A DNA stretch of 57,505 bases from Bacteroidales bacterium. GTDB lineage: Bacteria > Bacteroidota > Bacteroidia > Bacteroidales > UBA3824. Below are positions 40,439-49,884 of the stretch, piece by piece (position 1 is the stretch's first letter; each line of letters opens with the position of its first letter). The notes beneath the pieces are model-generated. The model ran no database searches. It had not been told where the DNA came from and saw only the letters and a program-made list of their open reading frames with translations. Position numbers and translations under genes: made by a program. The DNA lies in contig JAFXUC010000138.1 in NCBI GenBank assembly GCA_017535325.1, positions 1 to 57,505 on the forward strand. Direction: 5' to 3'.

Positions 40439-40960
40439 TTAATTAGCCCTTTCTTCAAGAGCCTTAACCAAACCGGTAAGTTTGTTTTGTCCTGATTTCA
40501 AACAAGAAATAACATTCTTGATAGGACTTTGCAACAGACCGATAATATCTCCGAGAAGTTCTTCTTTTGACTTGATAGCCGAAAGGAAGTCCAACTGGTC
40601 ATCGCCTACATAAACGCTCTCCTGAACGTATGCGCCTTTCAAAACAGGCTTGTCGGAGGTTTTTCTGAACTCTTTGATAAGTTGTGCGGGAGCGTTTGCA
40701 GTCTCCGAGAACATAACAGAAGTGTTATGGTTCAAAAGGGGGAGCAACTCGTCCACATTCTTACCAGACTTTTCAAAAGCCTTTCTAAGAAGCGAGTTCT
40801 TAACAACCTGAAGCGTAACTTTTTTCTCGAAACAAGCCTTGCGCAACTTGTAGGTTGCCTCGGCGTTGAGGTCGGAAATATCGGCCAAATAGAAATTCTG
40901 CGAATTTGCTATTTTTTCTGACAATGAGTCAATTATAGAACCTTTTTCTATACGTTTCAT
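40439..40960 (-). CDS. rplJ: 50S ribosomal protein uL10
   Basis: A 173-residue base of the ribosomal stalk that binds 23S rRNA and bL12 dimers. The N-terminal domain has NFYLADISDLNAEATYKLRK and KNSLLRKAFEKSGKN, the C-terminal helix carries the bL12-binding tail GQNKLTGLVKALEERAN. Only 26 bp separate it from rplA, so a long translational-repression leader of the E. coli kind is absent here. Confidence 0.97.
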   Translation of the reverse strand: MKRIEKGSIIDSLSEKIANSQNFYLADISDLNAEATYKLRKACFEKKVTLQVVKNSLLRKAFEKSGKNVDELLPLLNHNTSVMFSETANAPAQLIKEFRKTSDKPVLKGAYVQESVYVGDDQLDFLSAIKSKEELLGDIIGLLQSPIKNVISCLKSGQNKLTGLVKALEERAN

Positions 40961-40986
40961 TTCGTTTTATAATTTTTTATTCGGCC

Positions 40987-41679
40987 TTAATCAATAGTTT
41001 TAACATCGACTTCAACACCCGGAGTCATTGTACCGCTTACAAAAATGCTCTTTATGTAAGTGCCTTTTGCAGCAGCGGGTTTGAGTTTTACGACGGTACG
41101 CAAAAATTCGCGTGCGTTTTCGTACAACTTCTGAGCCTCAAACGAAGCCTTACCTACCGGAGAATGGATAATACCGTATTTGTCGACTTTAAAGTCTATT
41201 TTTCCGAGTTTTACATCTTTTACTGCCTGCGCTACTTCCATGGTAACGGTTCCCGTTTTGGGGTTAGGCATCAAACCTCTGGGTCCTAAAATACGACCGA
41301 GTTTTCCGACTTTACCCATACAAGCGGGAGTTGTGATGATAACATCAACGTCAGTCCAGCCGCCTTGGATTTTTGTTACGTATTCGTCAAGACCTACGTA
41401 ATCCGCTCCGGCTGCCTTAGCCTCTTCCTCCTTGTCGGGAGTACAGAGTACCAACACCTTCTTGTCTTTACCGGTACCGTTAGGAAGAGTAACAACGCCT
41501 CTGACCATTTGATTGGCCTTTTTGGGGTCAACACCGAGACGGACATCAACGTCTACCGAAGAGTCGAATTTGGTAGAAACCATCTGTTTTACCAAACCGC
41601 ACGCTTCCAAAAGACTGTATTGTTTGCCTTCTTCGATTTTAGTCAGCGCAGTTTTATAATTCTTACTTACTTTTCCCAT
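40987..41679 (-). CDS. rplA: 50S ribosomal protein uL1
   Basis: A 230-residue rRNA-binding protein that forms the L1 stalk and, in other bacteria, represses translation of the L11-L1 transcript. Typical segments are [39 protein letters not shown] and [18 protein letters not shown]. It starts 17 bp after rplK. Confidence 0.98.
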   Translation of the reverse strand: MGKVSKNYKTALTKIEEGKQYSLLEACGLVKQMVSTKFDSSVDVDVRLGVDPKKANQMVRGVVTLPNGTGKDKKVLVLCTPDKEEEAKAAGADYVGLDEYVTKIQGGWTDVDVIITTPACMGKVGKLGRILGPRGLMPNPKTGTVTMEVAQAVKDVKLGKIDFKVDKYGIIHSPVGKASFEAQKLYENAREFLRTVVKLKPAAAKGTYIKSIFVSGTMTPGVEVDVKTID

Positions 41680-41696
41680 TTCGATTTTGTTATTAT

Positions 41697-42140
41697 TTAG
41701 TTATCAAAAGGCGAAGGACCGCTTACCACGATACCCATGCTCTTAGCCGTTCCTGCAACCATCTTCATAGCCGATTCCACTGAAAAACAGTTCAAATCGG
41801 GAAGTTTGTCCTCGGCGATTGCCTTAACCTGATCCCAAGTTACCGTTCCGACTTTCTTTCTGTTCGGCTCAGCCGAACCTGATTTGAGTTTGAGAACTTC
41901 TTTGAGTTGGGCTCCGGCAGGAGAGGTCTTCAAAACGAAATCAAACGATTTGTCGCTGTAAACCGTGATGACAACGGGGACAACTTTGCCCGCTTTGTCT
42001 TTGGTTTTGGCGTTAAACTGTTTGCAGAATTCCATAATGTTGACACCCTTAGAACCGAGTGCGGGACCAATCGGAGGTGCGGGGTTTGCTGCACCGCCTT
42101 TGATTTCCAATTTAACAAATCCTGTAACTTCTTTAGCCAT
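41697..42140 (-). CDS. rplK: 50S ribosomal protein uL11
   Basis: A 147-residue protein of the GTPase-associated centre. The N-terminus has [19 protein letters not shown], the C-terminal domain [20 protein letters not shown] and AGTAKSMGI. It follows a 139-bp gap after nusG. Confidence 0.98.
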   Translation of the reverse strand: MAKEVTGFVKLEIKGGAANPAPPIGPALGSKGVNIMEFCKQFNAKTKDKAGKVVPVVITVYSDKSFDFVLKTSPAGAQLKEVLKLKSGSAEPNRKKVGTVTWDQVKAIAEDKLPDLNCFSVESAMKMVAGTAKSMGIVVSGPSPFDN

Positions 42141-42279
42141 TTTTTAAACTTCAAAAATTGATTTGTTGTATAATAATTGACCGATGTTTTCCCCTTTGTT
42201 TTTACGCCGCGGAAGCATTATGTTTTGAGAGGCAAAACCGACGCAAAATTTTCAGTTCTTTTTCCCGGTCAGATTATTC
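42141..42279 (-). other. nusG-rplK spacer, no gene
   Basis: 139 bp without a coding sequence. On the reverse strand it is AT-rich with a TTTTGC stretch, and GACCG near 42180 pairs with CGGTC near 42267. A leader regulated by uL1 would be expected here from other bacteria, but I cannot draw the known uL1-binding fold, and there is no TAnnTTTG promoter. Confidence 0.35.
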
Positions 42280-42855
42280 TTATTCTTTAACTTTTTCTAC
42301 TTGAATATAACCGAGTTCAAGCGGTGTTTTTCTACCGAAGATTTTAACCATTACTTGGAGTTTCTTCTTTTCGTCGTTAATATCCTCGATGATTCCGATA
42401 AAGCCTTTGAAAGGACCGTCCACCACTTTAACATTTTCACCGAGCGAATACGGAGATTCGATAATTTCTTCTTCCTGCGTTACTTCGTCCACTTTGCCGA
42501 GTATTCTGTTGACCTCGGATTCCCTCATCGGGAGAGGCTCGCCGCTGCCGTTGCGGTTCTCGCTCAAAAAGCCGAGTCCGCCGGGAACGTTTCTCAAAAT
42601 ACCGGTAATCTGTTGTGTCAAGAGACATTCAACAAGGACATATCCCGGAAAAAAGTTTCTCTCGGTTGAATATTTTTTGCCGTTTCTTACCTGATATACT
42701 TTTTCCGAGGGGACTAAAACCTGTGTAACGTAGTCCTCTAATTTATAATTGGCGATTTGTGTCTCGATATATTCTTTAACTTTCTTTTCCTGACCGCCGA
42801 TAGCGCGGAGAACATACCATCTTTTCGATTTCGGTTTTTTTACATTATCTTCCAT
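42280..42855 (-). CDS. nusG: Transcription termination/antitermination protein NusG
   Basis: A 191-residue general elongation factor. The NGN domain begins KRWYVLRAIGGQEKKVKEYI, and the KOW motif is in the C-terminal half, VVDGPFKGFIGIIEDINDE at about 138-156. It is 26 bp after secE in the conserved secE-nusG-rplKAJL order. The UpxY-like gene at 29772 is its specialised paralogue. Confidence 0.97.
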   Translation of the reverse strand: MEDNVKKPKSKRWYVLRAIGGQEKKVKEYIETQIANYKLEDYVTQVLVPSEKVYQVRNGKKYSTERNFFPGYVLVECLLTQQITGILRNVPGGLGFLSENRNGSGEPLPMRESEVNRILGKVDEVTQEEEIIESPYSLGENVKVVDGPFKGFIGIIEDINDEKKKLQVMVKIFGRKTPLELGYIQVEKVKE

Positions 42856-42881
42856 TTCAAAAAGCCTCTCTTAAAATCGGT

Positions 42882-43073
42882 TTAAAAAAGCGAATAAATA
42901 AATTCCATAACTCCCTTCAATGAAATATCCATTACAAATACCACGAAAGCAATTATGAAAGTAGCCACCATAACAATTACGGCACTGTTCATAAGTTCCT
43001 GTCCAGAAGGCCAAGACACCTTATTAACAAGTTCGTCGTATGTTTCTTGCAGGTATGTTTTAAATTTTGCCAT
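42882..43073 (-). CDS. secE: Preprotein translocase subunit SecE
   Basis: A 63-residue single-pass membrane protein. The conserved amphipathic helix YDELVNKVSWPSGQELMNS precedes one membrane span at about 31-53. Only the short form of SecE is present, as in most non-enteric bacteria. It lies 18 bp after tRNA-Trp on the reverse strand. Confidence 0.95.
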   Translation of the reverse strand: MAKFKTYLQETYDELVNKVSWPSGQELMNSAVIVMVATFIIAFVVFVMDISLKGVMEFIYSLF

Positions 43074-43091
43074 TTCTTATTTGGAATTTAG

Positions 43092-43164
43092 CACGGGTGG
43101 AGAGACTCGAACTCCCGACACCTGGTTTTGGAGACCAGTGCTCTACCAACTGAGCTACACCCGT
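43092..43164 (-). tRNA. tRNA-Trp (anticodon CCA)
   Basis: 73 nt from 43164 to 43092 on the reverse strand fold as a cloverleaf: 7-bp acceptor ACGGGTG/CACCCGT, D-arm AGCTCAGTTGGTAGAGC, anticodon stem CTGGT/ACCAG around CTCCAAA, and T-arm GGGAGTTCGAGTCTCTC. CCA is not encoded. It lies between tuf and secE, a conserved place in Bacteroidetes. Confidence 0.97.
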
Positions 43165-43169
43165 ATTAT

Positions 43170-43199
43170 GTAGAGACGCGATTATTTCCACGTCTCTAC
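43170..43199 (-). repeat. Palindromic hairpin between tuf and tRNA-Trp
   Basis: GTAGAGACG (43170-43178) and CGTCTCTAC (43191-43199) are perfect inverted copies around a 12-base loop. No T run follows on the reverse strand, so it is not a simple terminator. The core resembles short palindromes of the form GTAGAGACG...CGTCTCTAC scattered through many Bacteroidetes genomes. It may be an RNA-processing site or a dispersed element. Confidence 0.6.
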
Positions 43200-43222
43200 G
43201 TTTAAATATTGCGAATCAATTA

Positions 43223-44413
43223 TTATTCAACAATTTTACCAATCTGACCAGAACCTACTGTTCTGCCGCCTTCACGGATTGCGAAACGCAAGCCTTCGTT
43301 CAAAGCAACAGGGTAGATAAGTTCTACGGTGATGTTAACGTGGTCACCCGGCATTACCATTTCAACGCCGTCCGGAAGAGTGATTTCACCGGTAACGTCC
43401 AACGTACGCAAGTAGAACTGCGGACGATATTTGTTGTGGAACGGAGTGTGACGACCGCCTTCTTCTTTTTTCAATACGTAGATTTCAGCAGTAAATTTGG
43501 TGTGAGGAGTGATTGAACCGGGTTTAGCGATTACCATACCTCTCTTAATCTGATCTTTGTCGATACCTCTCAACAACAAACCTGCGTTGTCGCCTGCTTC
43601 ACCTTTGTCAAGAAGTTTACGGAACATTTCGATACCGGTAACGGTTGATTTCAATGCGCCTTCTTTGGTAAGACCAACGATTTCAACGGGGTCGTTGAGG
43701 TTGATGATACCAGTCTCGATTCTACCGGTAGCAACAGTACCACGACCGGTGATTGAGAAGATGTCTTCGATAGGCATCAAGAACGGTTTATCAACGTCAC
43801 GGGTCGGTTGCGGAATGTATTCGTCAACAGCAGCCATAAGTTCCATAACTTTTTCTTCCCATTTTGCTTCGCCGTTCAATGCACCAAGAGCAGAACCTCT
43901 GATGATAGGTGTATTGTCGCCGTCATAATCATAAGAAGAAAGTAATTCACGAACCTCCATTTCAACGAGGTCTAACAACTCGGGGTCGTCAACCATATCG
44001 CATTTGTTCATGAAAACAACAATTCTCGGAACGTTTACCTGACGAGCCAAAAGGATGTGCTCGCGGGTCTGGGGCATAGGACCGTCAGTTGCTGCAACTA
44101 CGAGGATTGCACCGTCCATCTGAGCGGCACCAGTTACCATGTTCTTTACATAGTCGGCGTGACCAGGGCAGTCTACGTGTGCGTAGTGGCGGTTAGCCGT
44201 CTGATATTCAACGTGAGCGGTATTAATGGTTATACCTCTTTCTTTCTCTTCGGGTGCGTTATCGATTGAATCGAAACTTCTGACTTCTGAAAGACCTTTC
44301 TTTGCCAATACAGTTGTGATAGCAGCGGTCAAAGTAGTCTTACCGTGGTCAACGTGACCAATCGTACCGATGTTTACGTGCGGTTTGGATCCGTCGAATG
44401 CTTCTTTAGCCAT
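43223..44413 (-). CDS. tuf: Elongation factor Tu
   Basis: A 396-residue GTPase that delivers aminoacyl-tRNA to the ribosome. G1 is GHVDHGKTT (19-27), the switch region has [13 protein letters not shown]3 [10 protein letters not shown]4 NKCD. Domains 2 and 3 ([26 protein letters not shown]) complete it. It follows four tRNA genes and precedes tRNA-Trp and secE, as in E. coli tufB but with one extra tRNA. Confidence 0.99.
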   Translation of the reverse strand: MAKEAFDGSKPHVNIGTIGHVDHGKTTLTAAITTVLAKKGLSEVRSFDSIDNAPEEKERGITINTAHVEYQTANRHYAHVDCPGHADYVKNMVTGAAQMDGAILVVAATDGPMPQTREHILLARQVNVPRIVVFMNKCDMVDDPELLDLVEMEVRELLSSYDYDGDNTPIIRGSALGALNGEAKWEEKVMELMAAVDEYIPQPTRDVDKPFLMPIEDIFSITGRGTVATGRIETGIINLNDPVEIVGLTKEGALKSTVTGIEMFRKLLDKGEAGDNAGLLLRGIDKDQIKRGMVIAKPGSITPHTKFTAEIYVLKKEEGGRHTPFHNKYRPQFYLRTLDVTGEITLPDGVEMVMPGDHVNITVELIYPVALNEGLRFAIREGGRTVGSGQIGKIVE

Positions 44414-44477
44414 GTTCTAAAAGTATTTAGATAAATTAATAAATTATTTTTTCTTTTTCTGTTTTTTTAAACAACTA

Positions 44478-44509
44478 TATGCGCGAAAATAAACCACATT
44501 ACGCGCATA
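44478..44509 (-). other. Hairpin between tRNA-Thr and tuf
   Basis: TATGCGCG (44478-44485) pairs with CGCGCATA (44502-44509) around a 16-base loop. It stands in the 109-bp tRNA-tuf spacer and could guide separation of the tRNAs from the tuf mRNA. Confidence 0.5.
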
Positions 44510-44522
44510 CATAAAAAAATAG

Positions 44523-44594
<72 letters not shown>

Positions 44595-44611
44595 ATTAAA
44601 TCTTTTTTTAG

Positions 44612-44684
44612 AGCGGGAGACGAGTCTCGAACCCGCGACCTTCAGCTTGGAAGGCTGACGCTCTACCAATTGAGCTACTCCCGC
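44612..44684 (-). tRNA. tRNA-Gly (anticodon TCC)
   Basis: 73 nt, 44684 to 44612: acceptor GCGGGAG/CTCCCGC, anticodon stem TCAGC/GCTGA around CTTCCAA. CCA not encoded. Confidence 0.96.
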
Positions 44685-44711
44685 AACAATTATTTTTTGT
44701 TTAATTTTTTG

Positions 44712-44793
44712 TGGGAAGTAATGGATTCGAACCACTGAAGGCAAAGCCAGCTGATTTACAGTCAGCCCTCGTTGACCGCTGGAGCAACTTCCC
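44712..44793 (-). tRNA. tRNA-Tyr (anticodon GTA)
   Basis: 82 nt, 44793 to 44712: acceptor GGGAAGT/ACTTCCC, anticodon stem GCTGA/TCAGC around CTGTAAA, long variable arm of the class II type. CCA not encoded. Confidence 0.95.
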
Positions 44794-44843
44794 ATCAATA
44801 TTTTTATTAAAACCAACTTCTAATGTCCGTTTTCATAAATCAG

Positions 44844-44917
44844 AGCCGGCGGAGGGATTCGAACCCCCGACCCGCTGATTACAAATCAGCTGCTCTGGCC
44901 AACTGAGCTACGCCGGC
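44844..44917 (-). tRNA. tRNA-Thr (anticodon TGT)
   Basis: 74 nt, 44917 to 44844: acceptor GCCGGCG/CGCCGGC, anticodon stem GCTGA/TCAGC around TTTGTAA, T-arm CGGGGGTTCGAATCCCTC. CCA not encoded. It is the first gene of the tRNA4-tuf operon. Confidence 0.96.
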
Positions 44918-44971
44918 AACATTATGTGTTAGTTTTATAGAAGAACCTTGTTTTATTTTTTCAACGGTGCA

Positions 44972-45003
44972 AAATTACAGACATTTTTTCAATCTGCCAA
45001 ATT
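44972..45003 (-). promoter_or_regulatory. Promoter of the tRNA-tuf-secE-nusG-rpl supercluster
   Basis: Reverse strand TTTG (45003-45000), 20-base spacer, TAATTTTG (44979-44972): exact match. Transcription should start about 50 bases before tRNA-Thr(TGT). Confidence 0.75.
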
Positions 45004-45085
45004 TTTTGAGCATTTTTTTCATGTTTTTTTTCATTTTTTCTTTTTGAGGAAACAAACCCTTTGACAAACAGAATGTTATAACAAT

Positions 45086-45128
45086 AAAAAAAACAGCCGC
45101 ACTGCAAGAAAATACGCAGTACGGCTGT
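45086..45128 (-). terminator. Terminator of xylBA
   Basis: On the reverse strand ACAGCCGTACTGC (45128-45116) pairs with GCAGTGCGGCTGT (45105-45093), one mismatched pair in the middle, followed by TTTTTTTT. Confidence 0.9.
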
Positions 45129-45166
45129 CATTTGTTCAACAATTAAAAATCAAAGTATATCATAAA

Positions 45167-46480
45167 CTATGCATACATAGCAACGATTGCTTCGTAAAGT
45201 TCCTGTTTGCCCGAAGTTTGTTTGGGTTCGCCCACTTTCTTGCCGTATTCATAAACGTCTTCGAGAGTAAGTTTGCCTTCTTCAAACTCTTTGCCTTTGC
45301 CTGAATCAAACGAAGCGTAACGCTCTGCTTTCATCTTCTTATAAGGAGATTCTTCCAACAATTTGGCAGCAGATTCCAATGCGCGTGCCATTGCGTCCAT
45401 ACCGGCGATGTGAGCGATGAAAATATCGTCCAAATCGGTAGAATTTCTGCGTGTTTTAGCGTCGAAGTTTGTACCGCCGTTGCCAAGACCGCCGCCGCGG
45501 ATGATTTCCATCCAAGCCTGTACCAATTCGTACTGGTCGATCGGGAACTGGTCGGTATCCCAGCCGTTCTGATAATCACCTCTGTTGGCGTCTATAGAAC
45601 CCAACATGCCGTTGTCAACTGCAACTGCAAGTTCATGCTCAAATGTATGACCAGCCAAAGTAGCGTGGTTAACCTCGATGTTTACTTTGAAATCTTTCTC
45701 CAAGCCGTGTGCTTTCAAGAAACCGATAACAGTCTCGGTGTCAACATCGTACTGATGTTTTGAAGGCTCCATGGGTTTGGGCTCAATCAAGAATGTGCCT
45801 TTGAAACCTTTTTTGCGTGCGTAATCACGAGCCATGGTAAGCATTGTAGCCATGTGCTCTTTTTCACGTTTCTGGTCTGTGTTGAGAAGGCTCATATAAC
45901 CCTCGCGGCCGCCCCAGAATACATAGTTTGAAGCACCAAGTCTGATACCTGCGTCGATAGCGTTTTTAATCTGAACGATAGCGCGTGCAACAACGTCGAA
46001 GTCGGGGTTTGTAGAAGCACCGTTCATGTAACGGCCGTTGCCGAATACGTTGGCGGTAGACCACAACAATTTGATGCCGGTTTCTTTTTGTTTCTGCTCC
46101 AAGTAATCAACGATTGCTTTGAGGTTAGCCTCGTATTCTTCAACAGAATTGCCTTCTGAAACGAGGTCTACATCGTGGAAACAGTAGTATTCAATACCAA
46201 GTTTCTGCATGATTTCAAAACCTGCGTCGGCTTTTTGTTTAGCGATTTCAACTGCGTTAGCACCGTTGTTCCAGGGGAATTTCTTCGTGCCGCCGCCAAA
46301 CTGATCGCCGCCTTCTGCGCAAAGGGTGTGCCACCAAGCCATTGCAAAACGCAACCAGTCTTTCATTTTTTTGCCCATTACGACTTTTTCAGCGTCATAA
46401 TAGTGAAAAGCCATAGGATTCTTTGAATCTTTACCCTCAAATTTAATCTTTGAGATACCTGCGAAATATTCTTTTGCCAT
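45167..46480 (-). CDS. xylA: Xylose isomerase
   Basis: Converts D-xylose to D-xylulose in the cytoplasm, with divalent metal. The 437 residues match class II enzymes such as those of Bacteroides. Active-site segments are [27 protein letters not shown] and [16 protein letters not shown], with further metal-ligand carboxylates in the [12 protein letters not shown] and GSIDANRGD segments. It is the second gene of xylBA, 24 bp after xylB, with the terminator after it. The pathway then feeds xylulose 5-phosphate into the pentose phosphate route. Confidence 0.98.
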   Translation of the reverse strand: MAKEYFAGISKIKFEGKDSKNPMAFHYYDAEKVVMGKKMKDWLRFAMAWWHTLCAEGGDQFGGGTKKFPWNNGANAVEIAKQKADAGFEIMQKLGIEYYCFHDVDLVSEGNSVEEYEANLKAIVDYLEQKQKETGIKLLWSTANVFGNGRYMNGASTNPDFDVVARAIVQIKNAIDAGIRLGASNYVFWGGREGYMSLLNTDQKREKEHMATMLTMARDYARKKGFKGTFLIEPKPMEPSKHQYDVDTETVIGFLKAHGLEKDFKVNIEVNHATLAGHTFEHELAVAVDNGMLGSIDANRGDYQNGWDTDQFPIDQYELVQAWMEIIRGGGLGNGGTNFDAKTRRNSTDLDDIFIAHIAGMDAMARALESAAKLLEESPYKKMKAERYASFDSGKGKEFEEGKLTLEDVYEYGKKVGEPKQTSGKQELYEAIVAMYA

Positions 46481-46504
46481 TTTTTTAAATAATTTTTTAT
46501 TTGG

Positions 46505-47995
46505 TTATTTGTTAATTATCTTGTTCAAATCTTCTTTCCAACGGTTGTATGCATCCGTATACTGCTGCTGGTTTTTAACATCCGGCTCTGTAACGTCAAC
46601 AACTTTGAGGTTTGCAAACGCCTCTTTCAACGACGAGTAAACGCCCGCGCCGTAGCCCGCGCCTCTTGCCGCGCCGATAGAACCGTCAGTGTTGTAAAGT
46701 TCGATTTTTGCGCCCGTGGTAGTAGCCAGAGTGTTGCGGAACACCGACGAGAAAAACATGTTAGCCTTGCCCGCACGGATAACCTTCGACTCGATACCGA
46801 TGCCTTTCATAATGTCCATACCGTATTTGAAAGAGAACGCAATGCCTTCCTGACCCGCACGGTAGAGATGGTCTGCCTTATGAATGTTGAAGTTGAGGTT
46901 CATAACCGCAGCACCCGGATTTCTGTTTTCCAAAACCCTTTCTGCTCCGTTTCCGAAAGGCATTATCGAAAGACCCTCAGAACCGACAGCGATATTGGCA
47001 GCCGCCCTGTCCATGTCAGGATAACTCAAAGTGCCGCCGCCGACGTGCTTGTTGAGCCAGGAGTTAAGAATACCCGTACCGTTGATACAAAGCAATATGC
47101 CAAGACGGTTGAGGTCTTTTGTGTGGTTGACGTGGGCAAAAGTGTTGACCCTTGAAAGCGGATCGTATTTTACCTCTTCCGAAACGCCGTAAACAACGCC
47201 CGACGTACCGCCCGTAGCGGCAATTTCGCCCGGATTCAAAACGTTGAGCGAGAGCGCGTTGTTAGGCTGGTCGCCGCCCCTGTAACTTACTTTTATGCCT
47301 TTTACCAAGCCGAGTTCCTTTGCAGCCTCCTCCGTCAACTCGCCCTGAACCGAGAACGTGTCAACAGTGTCAGGAATCAAAGCGGGGTCAAAACCGTAAT
47401 AGTCAAGCAGGAATTTTGCGACAGACTTCTCTTTGAAATCCCAAAACATTCCTTCTGAAAGTCCGCTGACGGTAGTTTTGATTTCGCCGGTGAGTTTCAT
47501 GGCGATATAGTCGCCCGGAAGCATGATTTTGTATATCTTGGAATAAATATCCGGTTCGTTTTCTTTGACCCATTTGAGTTTTGAAGCGGTAAAATTGCCC
47601 GGCGAGTTCAACAAATGGCTCAAACAGTGTTCCGTACCGATTTCTTGAAGGGCTTTTGCACCGATGCCTGCCGCACGGCTGTCGCACCATATAATAGCCG
47701 GACGGAGAACTTTCTGATTGCTGTCAACGGCAACCAAACCGTGCATCTGGTATGAAATACCGATCGCTTTAATATCAGAAACACTTACGCATGAAGTTCT
47801 CAAAACCTCAGCCAAAGCCATTTTGGCATTTTCCCACCAAAGTTGCGGGTCCTGCTCTGCCCAGCCCGCTTTTTCGGCCGTTATCTTCATTTCCTGTTTA
47901 GGATAATAAGCCGAAGCCTCGCATCTTCCCGATTCGGACTCCACCAAAGATACCTTTACAGATGAACTGCCGATGTCAAAACCTAATAAATACAT
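46505..47995 (-). CDS. xylB: Xylulokinase
   Basis: Phosphorylates xylulose to xylulose 5-phosphate. The 496-residue FGGY-family kinase starts MYLLGFDIGSSSVKVSLVES, a phosphate-binding loop, and has GYQMH-like ISYQMHGLVAV, DSRAAGIG and the ATP-site GGTSGVVYGV near residue 258. It leads the xylBA operon from a perfect promoter at 48043-48074. No regulator gene of the xylR type is adjacent, so control by xylose must be elsewhere. Confidence 0.95.
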   Translation of the reverse strand: MYLLGFDIGSSSVKVSLVESESGRCEASAYYPKQEMKITAEKAGWAEQDPQLWWENAKMALAEVLRTSCVSVSDIKAIGISYQMHGLVAVDSNQKVLRPAIIWCDSRAAGIGAKALQEIGTEHCLSHLLNSPGNFTASKLKWVKENEPDIYSKIYKIMLPGDYIAMKLTGEIKTTVSGLSEGMFWDFKEKSVAKFLLDYYGFDPALIPDTVDTFSVQGELTEEAAKELGLVKGIKVSYRGGDQPNNALSLNVLNPGEIAATGGTSGVVYGVSEEVKYDPLSRVNTFAHVNHTKDLNRLGILLCINGTGILNSWLNKHVGGGTLSYPDMDRAAANIAVGSEGLSIMPFGNGAERVLENRNPGAAVMNLNFNIHKADHLYRAGQEGIAFSFKYGMDIMKGIGIESKVIRAGKANMFFSSVFRNTLATTTGAKIELYNTDGSIGAARGAGYGAGVYSSLKEAFANLKVVDVTEPDVKNQQQYTDAYNRWKEDLNKIINK

Positions 47996-48042
47996 TGATT
48001 ATTAATATTTTAAAGTTAATTGTTCTGTGCTGTTGTGTGCTG

Positions 48043-48074
48043 CAAATTTATAACGTTGTTTTTTAATAAACAAA
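48043..48074 (-). promoter_or_regulatory. Promoter of xylBA
   Basis: Reverse strand TTTG (48074-48071), 20-base spacer, TAAATTTG (48050-48043): exact match, 47 bases before the xylB start. Confidence 0.75.
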
Positions 48075-48173
48075 AGTTTTTTGAAGTTTTTTTAATATTT
48101 TTTTTAATACGCTAATAATCAAAGGGTTTTAATAATTCACAATGTCTTAATATTGCTGAACCTTATTTTTTAC

Positions 48174-48181
48174 TAATTTTG
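48174..48181 (+). promoter_or_regulatory. Promoter -7 element of the MATE gene
   Basis: TAATTTTG, exact match. TTG at 48153-48155 lies 18 bases upstream, a slightly short spacer. It excludes the in-frame ATG at 48179. Confidence 0.55.
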
Positions 48182-48211
48182 CGCCTGAGAAAAAACATAA
48201 ACGTATACAAT

Positions 48212-49564
48212 ATGTCCACACAAAACAACGCCCCTAACGAAATGGGGACAGCCAACATAGGCAAACTGCTTATAAGTTACGCTCTTCCCTCAATAGCGGC
48301 GCAAATGATTTCAAGCATTTACAACGTCGTAGACAGCATTTTTATAGGTCGGGGCGTAGAACCTTTGGCAATAGCAGGTTTCGGGATAACGCTACCTTTG
48401 ATGAATTTAGCGGCGGCATTTGGCTCGCTCGTAGGCGCGGGCGGAGGAACGTTAATCTCCATAAAACTCGGACAAAAAGACAAGGACGGCGCAAACCACG
48501 TCCTGGGCAACGTCGTGGTTTTGAACATCATAATCGGACTTTCAGTCATGCTTTTCGGACTTTTGTTTATGGACAAAATTCTTGTGCTGTTCGGCGCAAG
48601 CGACGACACTATATCTTTTGCAAGGGATTTTATGGAAGTGATACTCTACGGAAACGTAATCACGCACCTTTATTTCGGACTTTTGTGCGCCGTAAGAAGT
48701 TGCGGCTTTCCCAAAAAAGCAATGACGATAACAATGCTTTCGGTTGTTGTCAATATTATATTGTGTCCTGTTTTTATTTTCTGGCTCGGACTCGGAATAC
48801 GCGGCGCGGCTCTTGCGACAATTATCGCGCAGAGTTTCGGACTCTCGGTTTTAATCCGTCATTTTGCCGACAAGAACAAATATATCAGTTTTCACAGAAG
48901 ATTCTTAAAACTCAAAAACGACATTGTAAAAGGCATTGTATCAGTGGGTTTAAGCCCGTTTATGATGAATATATGCGCTTGTGTTGTGGTGATAATCATC
49001 AACAATCAACTCAAAACCTACGGCAACGATTACGCTATCGGCGCATACGGCATTGTCAACAAAATGCTGATGCTCTTTGCCATGCTCGTTTTGGGTCTCA
49101 ATCAGGGAATGCAGCCGATTGCAGGTTACAATTACGGCGCAAAAAAATACGGCAGAGTAACAGAAGTTTTTAAAAAGACCGTAATTTACGCCACGATGGT
49201 AATGATTGGCGCGTTTATCCTTTGCGAATGTTTTCCGCACGCTATATGTTCGGTTTTTACTGATGACGAAGAAATGACGGACATCTCAGCCAACGCAATG
49301 AGAATCATGATTTTTGCTTTTCCGATTGTAGGTTTTCAGATGGTAACCTCCAACTTCTTTCAAAGCATCGGAAAAGCGGTAACGGCGGCTGTGCTTTCAA
49401 CGACAAGACAATTGCTGTTTTTGCTGCCTTCGCTGCTGATTCTGCCGAAATTTTTCGGTCTTGACGGCGTTTGGTATTCACTGCCGGTTTCCGATGTCAT
49501 CAGCACCGTACTCGCAGTACTTCTATTGACAAAAGAATACAAAAAGTTGAAAGCAGCGGCATAA
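48212..49564 (+). CDS. MATE family efflux transporter
   Basis: A 450-residue inner-membrane exporter with twelve predicted spans arranged in two similar halves. Characteristic pieces are YALPSIAAQMISSIYNVVDS, the GLVGAGGGTLISIKLGQ-like loop after the second span, and in the second half NQGMQPIAGYNYGAKKYGR. It is closest to the DinF/NorM-like MATE proteins common in Bacteroidales, which export drugs or metabolites using Na+ or H+. The start at 48212 (MSTQNNAPNEMG) is chosen because the promoter lies over the longer start at 48179. Confidence 0.92.
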   Translation: MSTQNNAPNEMGTANIGKLLISYALPSIAAQMISSIYNVVDSIFIGRGVEPLAIAGFGITLPLMNLAAAFGSLVGAGGGTLISIKLGQKDKDGANHVLGNVVVLNIIIGLSVMLFGLLFMDKILVLFGASDDTISFARDFMEVILYGNVITHLYFGLLCAVRSCGFPKKAMTITMLSVVVNIILCPVFIFWLGLGIRGAALATIIAQSFGLSVLIRHFADKNKYISFHRRFLKLKNDIVKGIVSVGLSPFMMNICACVVVIIINNQLKTYGNDYAIGAYGIVNKMLMLFAMLVLGLNQGMQPIAGYNYGAKKYGRVTEVFKKTVIYATMVMIGAFILCECFPHAICSVFTDDEEMTDISANAMRIMIFAFPIVGFQMVTSNFFQSIGKAVTAAVLSTTRQLLFLLPSLLILPKFFGLDGVWYSLPVSDVISTVLAVLLLTKEYKKLKAAA

Positions 49565-49591
49565 AAAAATTTTAGATTGATTTTTTTTTGT

Positions 49592-49599
49592 TACCTTTG
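49592..49599 (+). promoter_or_regulatory. Promoter -7 element of the antitoxin gene
   Basis: TACCTTTG, exact TAnnTTTG, 21 bases before the ATG at 49621. Confidence 0.45.
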
Positions 49600-49620
49600 C
49601 GGCAAAACAATTTTGCAAAA

Positions 49621-49884
49621 ATGAAAGAAACTTTTCTCACAATAAACAACGTTATAATGATGTTAAGTGTCCTAAGCCGTGAGGACAAAATCATCATAGC
49701 CGAAAACCTTTTGAAACAGGCGGAAAATCCTGATAATGAAGATTTCATAATGCCTTATTCAAAAGAGGAACTTTTGGCGCGTGCAGAAAAAGGCAGACGG
49801 CAAATTGAAAACGGAGAGTATTATACAAGCGACGAAGTTTTCAAAATAATTGAAGAACGGTACGAAACGGCGGAGGCAGTATAA
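49621..49884 (+). CDS. Antitoxin-like protein of a toxin-antitoxin pair (orphan)
   Basis: An 87-residue, mostly helical acidic protein. The start MKETFLTINNVIMMLSVLSRED and the C-terminal SDEVFKIIEERY are the kind of sequence found in Bacteroidales addiction-module antitoxins paired with RelE/ParE toxins. I assign it by context: the next frame, immediately after its stop codon, encodes a fragment that looks like the end of such a toxin. The start at 49621 follows the promoter; the 49588 start does not. As the toxin is broken it may be a relic or may still regulate its own promoter. Confidence 0.6.
   Translation: MKETFLTINNVIMMLSVLSREDKIIIAENLLKQAENPDNEDFIMPYSKEELLARAEKGRRQIENGEYYTSDEVFKIIEERYETAEAV

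Noticed and set aside
43170..43199. Terminator after tuf
   Set aside because: No T run follows the stem on the coding strand and tRNA-Trp and secE continue in the same direction.
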